This document shows positions 19,526 through 29,888 of a stretch of DNA of 64,000 bases, piece by piece. The notes below the pieces were generated by a model that was not told where the DNA came from, did not search any database, and saw only the letters and a list, made by a program, of their open reading frames with translations. The number at the start of each line of letters is the position of its first letter. The stretch's first letter is position 1. Source of the stretch: Chromatiales bacterium (GTDB lineage: Bacteria; Pseudomonadota; Gammaproteobacteria; Steroidobacterales; GCA-2729495); assembly GCA_024234935.1 (NCBI GenBank), contig JACKNI010000002.1:372001-436000 (forward strand), given 5' to 3'. A program made the position numbers and the translations under genes.

Positions 19526-19887
19526 CAGCCCAGCACGGCACGCACGGCCGCCACCAGTTCCTCTTCGGATACCGGCTTGGTCAGATACTGTACCGCCCCC
19601 TGGCGCAGGCCCCAGACGCGGTCGGCTTCCTGGGTCTTGGTCGAGACGATCAGGATCGGTATCGACGCAGTGGCCGGATCCTGCGCCAGCCGGCGCGTGG
19701 CCTGATAACCGTTCATGCCGGGCATGACGATGTCCATCAGGATCACATCCGGCGAACGCTCTGCCGCGAGCCGGATCGCCTCCTGTCCGTCTTTGGCGAT
19801 CAGCGTCTCGAAACCGTGCTTCTCGAGTGCGCTGACCAGCACGTGCTGGTCAGTCGGCGAGTCATCGGCAATCAGCACCAGCGCCAT
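19525..19887 (-). CDS. pilH: Twitching motility response regulator PilH
   Basis: A 120-residue stand-alone CheY-like receiver with no output domain. The acidic pair IADDS, phospho-acceptor Asp in VILMDIVMPGMNGYQ, the Thr/Ser switch (IVSTK) and Lys in YLTKPVSEEE are intact. In P. aeruginosa PilH acts as the phosphate sink and antagonist of PilG, favouring retraction. It sits between pilG and pilI as in the canonical operon. The high similarity of the fold to PilG makes the G/H distinction depend on order and on the PilG-specific motifs in the neighbouring gene. Confidence 0.94.
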   Translation of the reverse strand: MALVLIADDSPTDQHVLVSALEKHGFETLIAKDGQEAIRLAAERSPDVILMDIVMPGMNGYQATRRLAQDPATASIPILIVSTKTQEADRVWGLRQGAVQYLTKPVSEEELVAAVRAVLG

Positions 19888-19908
19888 GGCAACTCCTCAG
19901 CAGTGCTG

Positions 19909-20316
19909 TCAACGGGCAACCTGACGCGTAATCGCGCCAAGCAGCTCATCCTTGGTAAACGGTTTGGTCAGGTAGTGCTCGGAACCGACGATGCGCCCGC
20001 GCGCACGGTCAAACAGGCCGTCCTTGCTGGACAGCATGATCACCGGCGTCTGGCGGAAGGTGCGGTTGTGCTTGATCAGCGAACAGGTCTGATAACCATC
20101 GAGGCGCGGCATCATGATGTCGACGAAGATGATGTCCGGGCGGTAATCGGCGATCTTGGCCAGCGCATCGAAGCCATCGACTGCGGTATAGACCGTGCAG
20201 CCCTCTTTCGAGAGCAGGGTCTCGGCGGTGCGCCGGATGGTCTTGCTGTCATCGATGACGAGCACCTTGAGCCCGTGCAACTCCTGGGCGGCGTTATCCG
20301 TCACGTGTATCTCCAT
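19909..20316 (-). CDS. pilG: Twitching motility response regulator PilG
   Basis: A 135-residue CheY-like receiver nearly colinear with P. aeruginosa PilG: GLKVLVIDDSKTIRRTAETL, the phospho-Asp in IIFVDIMMPRLDGYQT, VIMLSSKDGLFDRARGRIVGS and YLTKPFTKDELLGAI. PilG promotes pilus extension and feeds into cAMP signalling in Pseudomonas. The ATG at 20316 gives the standard length; the frame is open upstream and a second ATG at 20352 would add 12 residues. First gene of pilGHIJ-chpAC. The 284 bp upstream separate it from divergent gshB and must contain both promoters, but I see no strong consensus pair there. Confidence 0.94.
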   Translation of the reverse strand: MEIHVTDNAAQELHGLKVLVIDDSKTIRRTAETLLSKEGCTVYTAVDGFDALAKIADYRPDIIFVDIMMPRLDGYQTCSLIKHNRTFRQTPVIMLSSKDGLFDRARGRIVGSEHYLTKPFTKDELLGAITRQVAR

Positions 20317-20600
20317 GCCAGTGGTCGGCGCCACAGACTGAACTTTTAACATAACCGTCACGTGCCGGCCACGCATACCCGCAGGATAATCCGCGGCCTG
20401 CCAGCAGTCCGAATGAAAAGACGAAGCAGCGGACCGGATACACACCCACTGTGATCAGGCCCCAACCCGGAACCGATAATACTCCGGCCCTTCGTGCCAT
20501 TTCAGCACGCACACGCCAGAATAGGCACGGCGTCGCAAAAGCTGACAGAAATATCCGCGATTGCAGCGGAACCGGTTTTACCTAAGCACGGAGTACATGG

Positions 20601-21560
20601 ATGGCCAAGCAGCGTCTGGGCGTAGTGATGGACCCGATCGCCGGGATCGCGGTGGCCAAGGACAGCACGCTGGCGATGCTGATCGAGGCCCAGCGCCGCG
20701 GCCACGAGCTCTGGTACTTCGAGCAGAGCGACCTGCGCCTGCGCAACGGCGAGCCACTGGGCACCGGGCGCCGGCTGCGGGTGACCGACAGCAAGGTCGA
20801 CTGGCATGAACTGGGTACCGGCGTCGAAATGCCCCTCGCCGAGCTTGGCCTGCTGCTGATGCGCAAGGACCCGCCCTTCGACATCGAGTACATCTACACC
20901 ACTTATATCCTCGAACGGGCCGAGCAGGCCGGGGTACTGGTCGTGAACCGGCCATCCAGCCTGCGTGACATCAATGAAAAGGCCTTTACCGCCTGCTTTC
21001 CGCAATGTTGCCCGGACACCCTGATCACCCGCTCCATGGCCGAGATGCGGGCGTTTCTCGCCGAACACCGGAAGATCGTGGTCAAACCCCTGGACGGCAT
21101 GGGTGGGCGCTCGATCTTCGTCCTCAGCCAGGGCGACAACAACGCCAATGTCATTTTCGAGACGCTCACCGACTCAGGTGCCCGGCACGCCGTGGCCCAG
21201 CGGTATATCCCGGAAATCCTGCAGGGCGACAAGCGCATCATCCTGATCGATGGCGAGCCCGTCAGTCATGCACTGGCCCGCATTCCCCCGGAAGATGACC
21301 ACCGCGGCAACCTGGTGATGGGTGCACAGCCCGAGTTGCGGGAGCTGACTGAACGCGATCGCTGGATCTGCGCCGAGGTGGGACCGGAGTTGCGCAAACG
21401 CGGCGTGATCTTCGCCGGCCTCGATGTGATCGGCGACTACCTGACCGAAGTCAACGTCACCAGTCCGACCGGTATCCGCGAACTGCAGAAACTCGGCGGA
21501 CTCGATGTGGCCAGCCAGCTGTTCGACGCCATCGACAGCCGGCTGCACTCGCGGGCCTGA
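20601..21560 (+). CDS. gshB: Glutathione synthetase
   Basis: An ATP-grasp ligase that joins gamma-glutamylcysteine and glycine to form glutathione. The 319-residue length is normal. Conserved parts are MDPIAGIAVAKDST at the N-terminus, LMRKDPPFDIEYIYTTYILE, VVKPLDGMGGRSIF (ATP-binding), QRYIPEILQGDKRIILIDGEP and the metal-binding TEVNVTSPTGIRE near the C-terminus. A CGGAG Shine-Dalgarno stands just ahead of the ATG. The gene diverges from pilG, a neighbourhood seen in many gammaproteobacteria. Confidence 0.97.
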   Translation: MAKQRLGVVMDPIAGIAVAKDSTLAMLIEAQRRGHELWYFEQSDLRLRNGEPLGTGRRLRVTDSKVDWHELGTGVEMPLAELGLLLMRKDPPFDIEYIYTTYILERAEQAGVLVVNRPSSLRDINEKAFTACFPQCCPDTLITRSMAEMRAFLAEHRKIVVKPLDGMGGRSIFVLSQGDNNANVIFETLTDSGARHAVAQRYIPEILQGDKRIILIDGEPVSHALARIPPEDDHRGNLVMGAQPELRELTERDRWICAEVGPELRKRGVIFAGLDVIGDYLTEVNVTSPTGIRELQKLGGLDVASQLFDAIDSRLHSRA

Positions 21561-21594
21561 AGACCTCGCGTCATCGCACGACAAGGAAGCCCGG

Positions 21595-22671
21595 ATGCGC
21601 CTTGCAGCCCTGATGCTTTCCCTGTGCGGACTGTACGTCACCGGTGCGCGGTGCGACGACAGCACTGCAAGCGCGACGATCCGCGAGTTCGATGCCTTCG
21701 CCAGTCCGGTACGCATCGAAATCCTGGCCGCCGATCCGGCGCGTGCCGCCGCCGCCATCGACGACATCGAGCGCTACTTCAAGGAAATCGGCCGCGACTG
21801 GTATGCCTTCGGCGACGGCGAACTCGCCCGGGTGAATGCGGCGCTGAGCCGCGGCGAGCCGGCCGCAGTCTCCACCACCCTGATGCCGCTGGTGGCGCGC
21901 GCCATCGGGTACCAGAAGCGCAGCGAGGGCCTGTTTGATCCCGGTGTTTGTGCCCTGGTGAAACTGTGGCGCTTTGACCGTGGCGAAAACATCGATCCGG
22001 CCGGCACTCCGCCTCCTGCCGAGACGGTGAACCAGCTGCACGACAGTCAGGGTTCGGTGGCCGATCTGCAGATCGAGGCAAATACGCTGCAGAGCCGCCG
22101 GCCCCTGTGCATAGACCTCGGTGGCATGGCCAAGGGCACGGCCCTCGAAGGTGCCCGGCAACTGCTGGAAAAACACGGTATCCGGCATGCACTGGTGGAT
22201 ATCGGCGGCAGCAGCCTGCTCGGCATCGGCGATCGCCCCTCCGGGCCACACCAGGCGGCCCGACGCTGGCGCATCGGTCTGCTCGATCCCGGCACCCGCC
22301 AGGTTTATGCCGCCCTGGAACTCGCGCCCGGCGAAGGGGTGTCAACATCGGGAGACTACGAGCGGGCCTATACGACAGGCGAACGCCGCTATCACCACAT
22401 CCTCGATCCGCACAGCGGCGCGCCGACGAGCGGCGCAGCAAGTGTCACCGTAATCGCGATGGATGCCGAGCTCGCCGATGTGAGCTCCACGGCACTGATG
22501 GTGGGCGGCCCGGATCGCTTCGCAGAGATCGTGAAGGACATGGGCATCGATTACGCCTTGCTGGTCAGCCCCACCGGCGCATTGCAGATCACGCCCGCCA
22601 TGCAGGAGCGCCTGCGGCAATCGAACGGCGGCAAGCTGCCCCGGCTTGACTGGCATGGCAAACGCCCCTGA
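21595..22671 (+). CDS. apbE: FAD:protein FMN transferase (ApbE family)
   Basis: A 358-residue exported flavin transferase that attaches FMN covalently to threonine of target proteins such as Rnf/Nqr subunits. The N-terminal signal segment runs MRLAALMLSLCGLYVTGARC; it ends in a possible lipobox-like Cys. The ApbE signatures are IDLGGMAKGTALEGA, LVDIGGSSLLGIG, VSTSGDYERAY and HHILDPHSGAPTSG, the latter with the catalytic His/Asp. AAGGAAG upstream of ATG 21595 supports the start. No Rnf or Nqr genes are in the window, so the acceptor is unknown. Confidence 0.92.
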   Translation: MRLAALMLSLCGLYVTGARCDDSTASATIREFDAFASPVRIEILAADPARAAAAIDDIERYFKEIGRDWYAFGDGELARVNAALSRGEPAAVSTTLMPLVARAIGYQKRSEGLFDPGVCALVKLWRFDRGENIDPAGTPPPAETVNQLHDSQGSVADLQIEANTLQSRRPLCIDLGGMAKGTALEGARQLLEKHGIRHALVDIGGSSLLGIGDRPSGPHQAARRWRIGLLDPGTRQVYAALELAPGEGVSTSGDYERAYTTGERRYHHILDPHSGAPTSGAASVTVIAMDAELADVSSTALMVGGPDRFAEIVKDMGIDYALLVSPTGALQITPAMQERLRQSNGGKLPRLDWHGKRP

Positions 22672-22770
22672 GCGCCGGGCAAAAGTGTGACGCAGCGCCA
22701 ATTGCCGGCTGGCGCGTGCGTATAATCATGCGTACACCTGTCGGGCAACCAGGACTCGCTGACGCTGGAT

Positions 22771-23700
22771 ATGCAGGCTGTGCATGATCAAGCCGGAAGT
22801 ATTGGCCAGACGGCGTGGTCAGCCACCGCCGCGCGCGACCGCTTGTCCTCCACCGCATTTCTCGCCGCGCTCTTTCACGGCATCCTGATTCTCGGCATCA
22901 CCTTCAGCGCACCGGTCCTGAAACAGGATGACCTGGACAGCTCGATGGATGTCGTGCTCGTGACCAGTGAACAGTCCGACCGGACCGCTCCCGAAAACGC
23001 GGTCCTGCTGGCCCAGCGGAACCTGGCCGGTGCCGGCAACGCAGCAGCAGATGCCGTGGTGCGTACCTCACCGGGACAGACCCTGCCCACCGACCGGCTC
23101 GGTCCGGTGCAGGATGGCAGCGAAACCAGTGTGCAGCGTGGTGCCTTTCAGCCCTTTCGGGATGCGCAGCCCGTCGTCCTCGCCAGAGATTCCGTACGGC
23201 AGATACCTGACACCGGTGATCCGGAACGTGCACCCGAGTCCCTGCAGGCCATGCTGCCGGCCGACAGCCATGCTGCCGATCTCGTCGCCCGCTTCGACAC
23301 GCAGACCGCGATTCCGGATGCGCAACCACGCGAACTGCTGATCAGCGCGAATACCCGCGAGTCGCGCATCGCCAGCTACCTCAGCATCTGGAAACGCAAG
23401 GTCGAGGCCGTCGGCACCCGCCACTTCCCCTTTGAAACACGGGACTTCAGCAACGACAGCTACCCGGTACTCGAAGTCGCGATCAATGCAGATGGCGGTC
23501 TGCGCGAAGTGGTGGTCCGCACTTCATCCGGCCAGAGCGGCCTCGACCGGGCAGCTGTGGAGATCCTGCGCATGGCCGCACCCTTCGAGCCATTTCCGGA
23601 ATCGCTGCGCAACGACTATGACGTGCTGCGCTTTGCCTACGAATGGCGCTTCTCGGATGGCGGTTCCCGGGTCGGCGCCCGTACTGCCGCGACCTGGTAG
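22771..23700 (+). CDS. tonB: Energy transducer TonB family protein
   Basis: A 309-residue protein with a single N-terminal transmembrane helix (about residues 29-48: TAFLAALFHGILILGITFSA), a long periplasmic linker without the usual Pro-Glu/Pro-Lys run, and a C-terminal TonB domain (YLSIWKRKVEAVGTRHFP, YPVLEVAINADGGLREVVV, RMAAPFEPFPE). TonB transmits proton-motive energy from ExbBD to outer-membrane receptors; exbBD is not nearby. A position between gshB/apbE and yqgE is typical of this lineage. A hairpin (GCGCCA/TGGCGC, 22695-22715) and a TATAAT at 22721 stand upstream, so it probably has its own promoter. Confidence 0.9.
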   Translation: MQAVHDQAGSIGQTAWSATAARDRLSSTAFLAALFHGILILGITFSAPVLKQDDLDSSMDVVLVTSEQSDRTAPENAVLLAQRNLAGAGNAAADAVVRTSPGQTLPTDRLGPVQDGSETSVQRGAFQPFRDAQPVVLARDSVRQIPDTGDPERAPESLQAMLPADSHAADLVARFDTQTAIPDAQPRELLISANTRESRIASYLSIWKRKVEAVGTRHFPFETRDFSNDSYPVLEVAINADGGLREVVVRTSSGQSGLDRAAVEILRMAAPFEPFPESLRNDYDVLRFAYEWRFSDGGSRVGARTAATW

Positions 23701-23753
23701 GGAAGCACTGGCCGACTCTTGTCGGCGGCCGGCGGTACGCTGATACTGGGCCC

Positions 23754-24329
23754 ATGGCAGACACCTCTTTTCTCACCGGCCACCTGCTGATCGCAATGCC
23801 GGCGATGCAGGATCCGAATTTTCACCGCACCGTCACCTACATCTGCGAGCACAGCGAACAGGGCGCTCTCGGCATCGTCATCAACCGGCCGCTGGACCTC
23901 GATCTGGGCAGCGTATTCGAACAGATGTCGCTGAATCCCTCAGACCCGTCGCTGGCACAGCAACCCGTTCTGCAGGGCGGTCCGGTACACCAGGAACGCG
24001 GCTTTGTCCTGCACCAGGCTGAAGACACGGCCGAACCGCAATTCGATGCGACGCTGGCCGTGACCGATGCGATCCGCGTCACGACTTCCCAGGACATCCT
24101 GACGGCGATGGCAAGGGGCCAGGGGCCACGACGCGTGGTGGTCGCGCTCGGTTATGCCGGCTGGGGTCCGGGCCAGCTCGAACAGGAAATGGCCCAGAAC
24201 GCCTGGCTCAGCGTACCCGCCGCGCCACGCATCATCTTCGATACGCCTTTCGGGGAACGCTGGCAGCAGTCGGCGCGCCTGCTGGGCATCGACATGAGCA
24301 CGATCAGCTCCGAGGCGGGGCATGCCTGA
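23754..24329 (+). CDS. algH: YqgE/AlgH family protein
   Basis: A 191-residue member of the YqgE/AlgH (UPF0301) family: FLTGHLLIAMPAMQDPNF, TVTYICEHSEQGALGIVINRP, VLQGGPVHQERGFVLH, VALGYAGWGPGQLEQE and IIFDTPFGERW are all diagnostic. AlgH was named as a regulator of alginate genes in Pseudomonas, but the biochemical function is unresolved. The ATG at 23754 gives family length. It precedes ruvX by 51 bp, the usual yqgE-yqgF order. Confidence 0.95.
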   Translation: MADTSFLTGHLLIAMPAMQDPNFHRTVTYICEHSEQGALGIVINRPLDLDLGSVFEQMSLNPSDPSLAQQPVLQGGPVHQERGFVLHQAEDTAEPQFDATLAVTDAIRVTTSQDILTAMARGQGPRRVVVALGYAGWGPGQLEQEMAQNAWLSVPAAPRIIFDTPFGERWQQSARLLGIDMSTISSEAGHA

Positions 24330-24380
24330 GTTGCAGCTTGTGCGCCGCCGGTCATTGCCGCCCGCCAGCAGACCCCGGCC

Positions 24381-24878
24381 TTGAACGGTGCGGCCGCGAG
24401 CGCACTGGTCTTCGATCACGGCGGACGGCGCATCGGCGTCGCGCTTGCCAGTCGCAGTCCGCGTCTCGCCTCACCGTTGATGACCATCGCCGCCCGCAAC
24501 GGCGTGCCCGACTGGCCGGAGATCGAAAAGCTGATTCGCGAGTGGTCTCCCGGGTGTCTGGTCGTCGGGGTTCCTTATAATGAGCCCGGCCGGCGCATGA
24601 GCAGTGGCGGCAACAGCGAATCCACCGACAGCGAATCGGCCGCGGAACGCTTCGCCGCTGAACTGGAAAGCCGCTGTCAGGTGCCGGTGATCCGCGTCGA
24701 TGAGCGGCTGAGTTCGGCCGAGGCTGAATACCGGCTCCGCGACCAGCGCCGTTCCGGCATCCGGCAGCGCAAGGTGCGGAGCGGTGATGTCGATGCCGTA
24801 GCCGCCTGCGTGATCGCCGAGACCTGGCTGGACCAACCCGCCTCCTCCAACCGAGTACGGACAAGCGACGAACCATGA
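24381..24878 (+). CDS. ruvX: Holliday junction resolvase-like protein RuvX (YqgF)
   Basis: A 165-residue RNase H-like nuclease involved in rRNA precursor processing and possibly Holliday junction resolution. The expected acidic residue lies in ALVFDHGGRRIGVA near the start, then LVVGVPYNEPG, VIRVDERLSSAEAE with the second Asp, and VDAVAACVIAETWL with the third. The usual GxDYG is changed to FDHGG here. TTG 24381 is the only conventional start after an in-frame stop; its ribosome-binding site is weak. The stop overlaps the next gene by ATGA. Confidence 0.9.
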   Translation: MNGAAASALVFDHGGRRIGVALASRSPRLASPLMTIAARNGVPDWPEIEKLIREWSPGCLVVGVPYNEPGRRMSSGGNSESTDSESAAERFAAELESRCQVPVIRVDERLSSAEAEYRLRDQRRSGIRQRKVRSGDVDAVAACVIAETWLDQPASSNRVRTSDEP

Positions 24879-25731
24879 ATCGACCTCACCGCGGCACCAT
24901 CCACTGCATCGATGCCCGCGTGATTGAGCAGCAGGCATGGCCCGGCAACCAGTTCATCCTTCGTCTGCATGCTCCGGACTGTGCTCGCGCTGCCACCCCC
25001 GGCACGTTTGTACACGTCCGCTGCAATCCGGATATTCCGATGCGCCGCCCGCTCTCGATCATGCGCGTCGATGCCAGTGAGGGCTGGATCGAAGTGCTCT
25101 ACAAGGTGCTCGGCCCTGGCCTCGCGGCGCTGAGCCGGGCCGAACCGGGTGACATCGTGAATCTGCTGGGCCCGATCGGCCGGGGGTTCCGGCCCGATCC
25201 GGCCCGCCCGCAGGCCGTGCTGATCGGCGGCGGGGTCGGCATTCCGCCACTGGTGTTTCTGGCCGGCGCGCTTGCGCCGAGGCCGGCAGCGGTGGCCTTT
25301 CTCGGCTCCGAAAGCCCCTTCCCCTTTGCGCAAGAGACGGCGGAACTGCCTGTCGCGGGCATGCCGGCGACGGCAAGCGCCTGCATGCCGGTCCTCGAAG
25401 AAATGGGCATCGCATCGCGGCTGGCCAGCAACGCCGGACTGCCTGGCTGCTATCCGGGCTATGTCAGCGATCTCGCCCGTAGCTGGCTGGAAACGCGCAG
25501 CACGGACGAACACGCGGCGATGACCATCTATGCCTGCGGCCCGACGCCCATGTTGCGTGCCGTACATCAGCTCGCGGTCGGCTTCAGGCTGCCCAGCCAG
25601 CTGTGCGTCGAGGAGTTCATGGCCTGTGCGGTCGGCGGATGCGCCGGCTGTGTCGTACCGGTGATGGTCGACGGCAAGCGTCAGATGAAACGGGTATGTG
25701 TAGACGGCCCGGTATTCGACGGCGCCGCAAT

Positions 25732-25744
<13 letters not shown>
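24875..25744 (+). CDS. PyrK-like FAD/[2Fe-2S] electron-transfer subunit
   Basis: A 289-residue ferredoxin reductase-type protein. The FAD-binding barrel carries MRRPLSIMRVD, the NAD-binding lobe GGGVGIPPLVFLAGAL and YACGPTPML, and the C-terminus has four Cys in the PyrK pattern (CVEEFMACAVGGCAGC followed about 20 residues later by RVC). PyrK moves electrons from class 1B dihydroorotate dehydrogenase to NAD. No pyrD partner is nearby, and gammaproteobacteria usually use quinone-linked PyrD without PyrK, so the partner is open. ATGA overlap with ruvX implies coupling; its 3' end overlaps the convergent pilT-family gene by 13 bp. Confidence 0.85.
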
Positions 25745-26787
<1,043 letters not shown>

Positions 26788-26799
26788 GAGCCGGTTCGC

Positions 26800-27960
26800 C
26801 TAGCGCCGCATGGTCCGTTCTTTCTCTTCGACTACCTGCAGGCCGCCCGAATCATCGACCACGGCCGGCTTGTCACGCTTGCTCTCCAGCTTGATGCGCA
26901 GACGCAGCTCGTTCTTCGAATCGGCATTGCGAATCGCCTCTTCGTAGGAAATCTTGCCGTTCTCGTACAACTGGAAAAGATCCTGGTCGAAGGTCTGCAT
27001 GCCGATGCGTGTGGACTTGGCCATGATCTCCTTGATACGCGTCACTTCGCCCTTGAAGATCAGGTCTGAAATCAGCGGCGACTGCAACATCACTTCCATC
27101 GCGGCAATGCGCCCGACTCCGGTCAGACGCGGAATCAGCCGTTGCGAGATCAGCCCCTTGATGTTGAGCGACAGGTCCATCAGCACCTGCTGACGCTTCT
27201 CCTCGGGGAAAAAATTGATGATGCGGTCGAGCGCCTGGTTGGCGCTGTTGGCGTGCAGGGTCGCCAGGCAGAGATGGCCGGTCTCGGCAAACTGGATGCC
27301 GTACTCCATGGTTTCACGCTCGCGGATCTCGCCGATCATGATCACGTCCGGGGCCTGACGCAGGGTGTTCTTGAGCGCGGCATGCCAGTTTTCGGTATCC
27401 ACCCCCACTTCGCGCTGGGTGACGACGCAGCGACCATGCGGATGCAGATACTCGACCGGGTCCTCGATGGTCACGATGTGGCCGCGCGTATTCGTGTTGC
27501 GGTGGTTGACCATCGCCGCCAGCGTCGTGGACTTGCCTGAACCGGTCGCACCGACCACGATCACCAGTCCACGCTTGGTGAGCGCGATCTCCTGCATGAT
27601 CGGTGGCAGCTCCAGCTCCTCGAGGGTCGGGATCTTCGTGACGATCCGCCGCAGGACCGCACCCACCCCGCCACGCTGTATGAAGGCGCTGACACGGAAA
27701 CGACCGATACCCTGCGGGCCAATCGCAAAATTGCATTCCTTGGTGGCGTCGAAATCACGGGCCTGCCGGTCGTTCATGAGCGAACGCACGATGATCGCGC
27801 TGTCATCTCCGCTGAGCGGCTGCTCGGCGGCACGATGAATCTCGCCATCGATCTTGATGGCTGGCGGAAAGCCCGAGGTAATGAACAGGTCGGAGCCGTT
27901 CTTGTCCACCATCTTCTTCAGAAGGCTGTGTACCAGCTTCGTCGCCTGATCGCGTTCCAT
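26800..27960 (-). CDS. pilU: Accessory retraction ATPase PilU
   Basis: A 386-residue PilU: MVDKNGSDLFITSGFPP, Walker A VGATGSGKST, TIEDPVEYLHPHGRCVVTQREVGVDTENW, DVIMIGEIRERETME, TGHLCLATLHANSANQALDRIINFFPEE and the tail GMQTFDQDLFQLYENGKISYEEAIRNADSKNELRL split over two blocks. PilU hexamers assist PilT in depolymerising pili under load. The C-terminal 25 residues (DKPAVVDDSGG onward) form a charged extension. The spacing to pilT is 40 bp, so a single transcript is likely. Confidence 0.95.
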   Translation of the reverse strand: MERDQATKLVHSLLKKMVDKNGSDLFITSGFPPAIKIDGEIHRAAEQPLSGDDSAIIVRSLMNDRQARDFDATKECNFAIGPQGIGRFRVSAFIQRGGVGAVLRRIVTKIPTLEELELPPIMQEIALTKRGLVIVVGATGSGKSTTLAAMVNHRNTNTRGHIVTIEDPVEYLHPHGRCVVTQREVGVDTENWHAALKNTLRQAPDVIMIGEIRERETMEYGIQFAETGHLCLATLHANSANQALDRIINFFPEEKRQQVLMDLSLNIKGLISQRLIPRLTGVGRIAAMEVMLQSPLISDLIFKGEVTRIKEIMAKSTRIGMQTFDQDLFQLYENGKISYEEAIRNADSKNELRLRIKLESKRDKPAVVDDSGGLQVVEEKERTMRR

Positions 27961-28000
27961 TGCCGAATCTCCTTGCGGGACGGTCTCCGGTTCCGCAGAA

Positions 28001-29041
28001 CTAGAAAGCGTCCTTGTTTTGCGCCTTGAAGCGGGCTTCTTCCTTGCTGATCGCGCCTTTCGACAGCAGTTCCTGCAGGCACTGGTCGAGCGTCTGCATG
28101 CCCTCCTTCACACCGGTCTGGATCGCCGAATACATCTGCGCCACCTTGCCCTCGCGGATCAGGTTGCGGATCGCAGGGGTGCCGATCATGATCTCGTGCG
28201 CCGCGATCCGGCCGCCGCCAACACGCTTCAGCAGCGCCTGGGAGATGACCGCACGCAGGGACTCCGACAGCATCGCGCGGACCATCTCCTTTTCCTGCGC
28301 CGGGAACACGTCGATGATGCGGTCCATGGTCTTGGCCGCCGAGCTGGTATGCAGGGTGCCGAACACCAGATGGCCGGTTTCTGCCGCCGTCAGCGCGAGG
28401 CGGATGGTTTCCAGGTCGCGCATTTCGCCGACCAGAATCACGTCAGGGTCTTCACGCAAGGCCGAGCGCAGCGCCTCACTGAAACCGAGCGTGTCCCTGT
28501 GCACCTCGCGCTGATTGATCAGGCAGCGCTTGCTTTCATGCACGAACTCGATGGGATCTTCGATGGTGAGAATGTGATCGGGCTTGTTGTCGTTGATGTA
28601 GTCGATCATCGCCGCGAGCGTGGTGGACTTGCCCGAGCCCGTCGGGCCGGTCACCAGCACGATACCGCGCGGATACATGGAGATATCGCGGAAGATCGGC
28701 GGCGCTTTCAGGTCTTCCAGCGTCTGGATGATCGACGGAATGGTACGGAACACCGCACCGGCACCGCGCATCTGGTTGTAGGCGTTGACGCGAAACCGGG
28801 CGAGCTTGGGTATCTCGAAGGAAAAATCGGTCTCCAGGAATTCTTCGTAGTCCTTGCGCTGCTTGTCGTTCATGATGTCATAGACCATGCTATGCACATC
28901 CTTGTGGGCGAGCGCCGGCATATTGATACGCTTGACGTCGCCGTCCACCCGGATCATGGGTGGGACACCTGCCGACAAATGCAGGTCGGAAGCCTTGCTC
29001 TTGACCGCAAAGGCCAGCAGTTGCGCAATATCGACAGCCAT
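28001..29041 (-). CDS. pilT: Twitching motility retraction ATPase PilT
   Basis: A 346-residue hexameric ATPase at the inner-membrane base that powers pilus retraction. Visible motifs are SDLHLSAGVPPMIRVDG, Walker A GPTGSGKST, the Asp box LTIEDPIEF, Walker B VILVGEMRDLET, the His box TGHLVFGTLHTSSAAKT, and the PilT-specific AIRNLIREGK near residue 290. The ATG at 29041 yields the family length; upstream extension would add 18 hydrophobic residues not found in PilT. First gene of the three-ATPase operon and divergent from yggS, a common arrangement. Confidence 0.97.
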   Translation of the reverse strand: MAVDIAQLLAFAVKSKASDLHLSAGVPPMIRVDGDVKRINMPALAHKDVHSMVYDIMNDKQRKDYEEFLETDFSFEIPKLARFRVNAYNQMRGAGAVFRTIPSIIQTLEDLKAPPIFRDISMYPRGIVLVTGPTGSGKSTTLAAMIDYINDNKPDHILTIEDPIEFVHESKRCLINQREVHRDTLGFSEALRSALREDPDVILVGEMRDLETIRLALTAAETGHLVFGTLHTSSAAKTMDRIIDVFPAQEKEMVRAMLSESLRAVISQALLKRVGGGRIAAHEIMIGTPAIRNLIREGKVAQMYSAIQTGVKEGMQTLDQCLQELLSKGAISKEEARFKAQNKDAF

Positions 29042-29177
29042 CTGTTTCCCCAGCGCCCTGAACAGCCGCAAGCGAACGGCAAAAAATATCTGCAATTACG
29101 GAGCCGGGCATGGCGCCCAAGGTTTCCATAACCGGATCCGGCGATGAACATAGTACAGCCAGCTTGGTAGCAGGGTC

Positions 29178-29888
29178 GTGACGGCATTCACGGATCATCT
29201 GGGCGAAATACGGACGCGCATCACCCGTGCGGCCACCCGTGCCGGACGCACGGCAGAGGCAGTCTCCCTGCTGGCCGTGAGCAAGGGGCATGATCTGGCG
29301 ACCATACAGGATGCCTGGGCTGCCGGCGTGACGGCGTTTGGCGAAAACTACCTGCGCGAGGCCTTGCCAAAGATCGCCGCCGGACATCGCGACATGCAGT
29401 GGCACTTCATCGGCCGGATCCAGTCGAACAAGACCCGGGACATAGCCGCCAACTTCGCATGGGCGCAGACAGTCACCACCGCCAGGATTGCCGAACGCCT
29501 GTCGTCACAGCGGCCACACTACGGCAGCGAGCTGCAGGTCTGCGTGCAGATCCAGCCCGTGGCTGGTGCCAGCACAAGCGCGGCCCTCCGGGATGGCTGT
29601 CCGCGCGCCGAGGTGGCCGCACTGGCGGGACTTGTCGCCACTCTGCCCCGGCTCAGGCTGCGCGGTCTGATGCTGATTCCGCATGCAGACCTCGGCGCCG
29701 GGGAACTGCGCATGGAATTCCGGCGGACACGCCAGCTGTTTGACGAGCTCGTCGCCGCCGGCCACGCGCTCGATACACTGTCGATGGGCATGTCGGAGGA
29801 CTTCGAGCTGGCGATCGAAGAAGGCAGTACGATGGTACGTATCGGTACAGCCCTGTTCGGGCCACGGCCGGTCGCGGCAGAAGAATGA
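29178..29888 (+). CDS. yggS: PLP homeostasis protein YggS/PipY
   Basis: A 236-residue pyridoxal-phosphate-binding protein of the alanine-racemase N-terminal fold, lacking racemase activity in characterised members. The PLP lysine is in LLAVSKGHD (about residue 37), followed by FGENYLREALPK, WHFIGRIQSNKTRDI, GLMLIPHAD, LSMGMSEDFELAI and the phosphate-binding VRIGTALFG. It starts at GTG 29178, ahead of proC, and its stop overlaps the first possible proC start (ATGA). Confidence 0.95.
   Translation: MTAFTDHLGEIRTRITRAATRAGRTAEAVSLLAVSKGHDLATIQDAWAAGVTAFGENYLREALPKIAAGHRDMQWHFIGRIQSNKTRDIAANFAWAQTVTTARIAERLSSQRPHYGSELQVCVQIQPVAGASTSAALRDGCPRAEVAALAGLVATLPRLRLRGLMLIPHADLGAGELRMEFRRTRQLFDELVAAGHALDTLSMGMSEDFELAIEEGSTMVRIGTALFGPRPVAAEE

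Noticed and set aside
22695..22740. Possible Fur box in the tonB upstream region (TATAATCAT)
   Set aside because: It does not form the required GATAATGATAATCATTATC-like array; only a -10-like TATAAT is clear.
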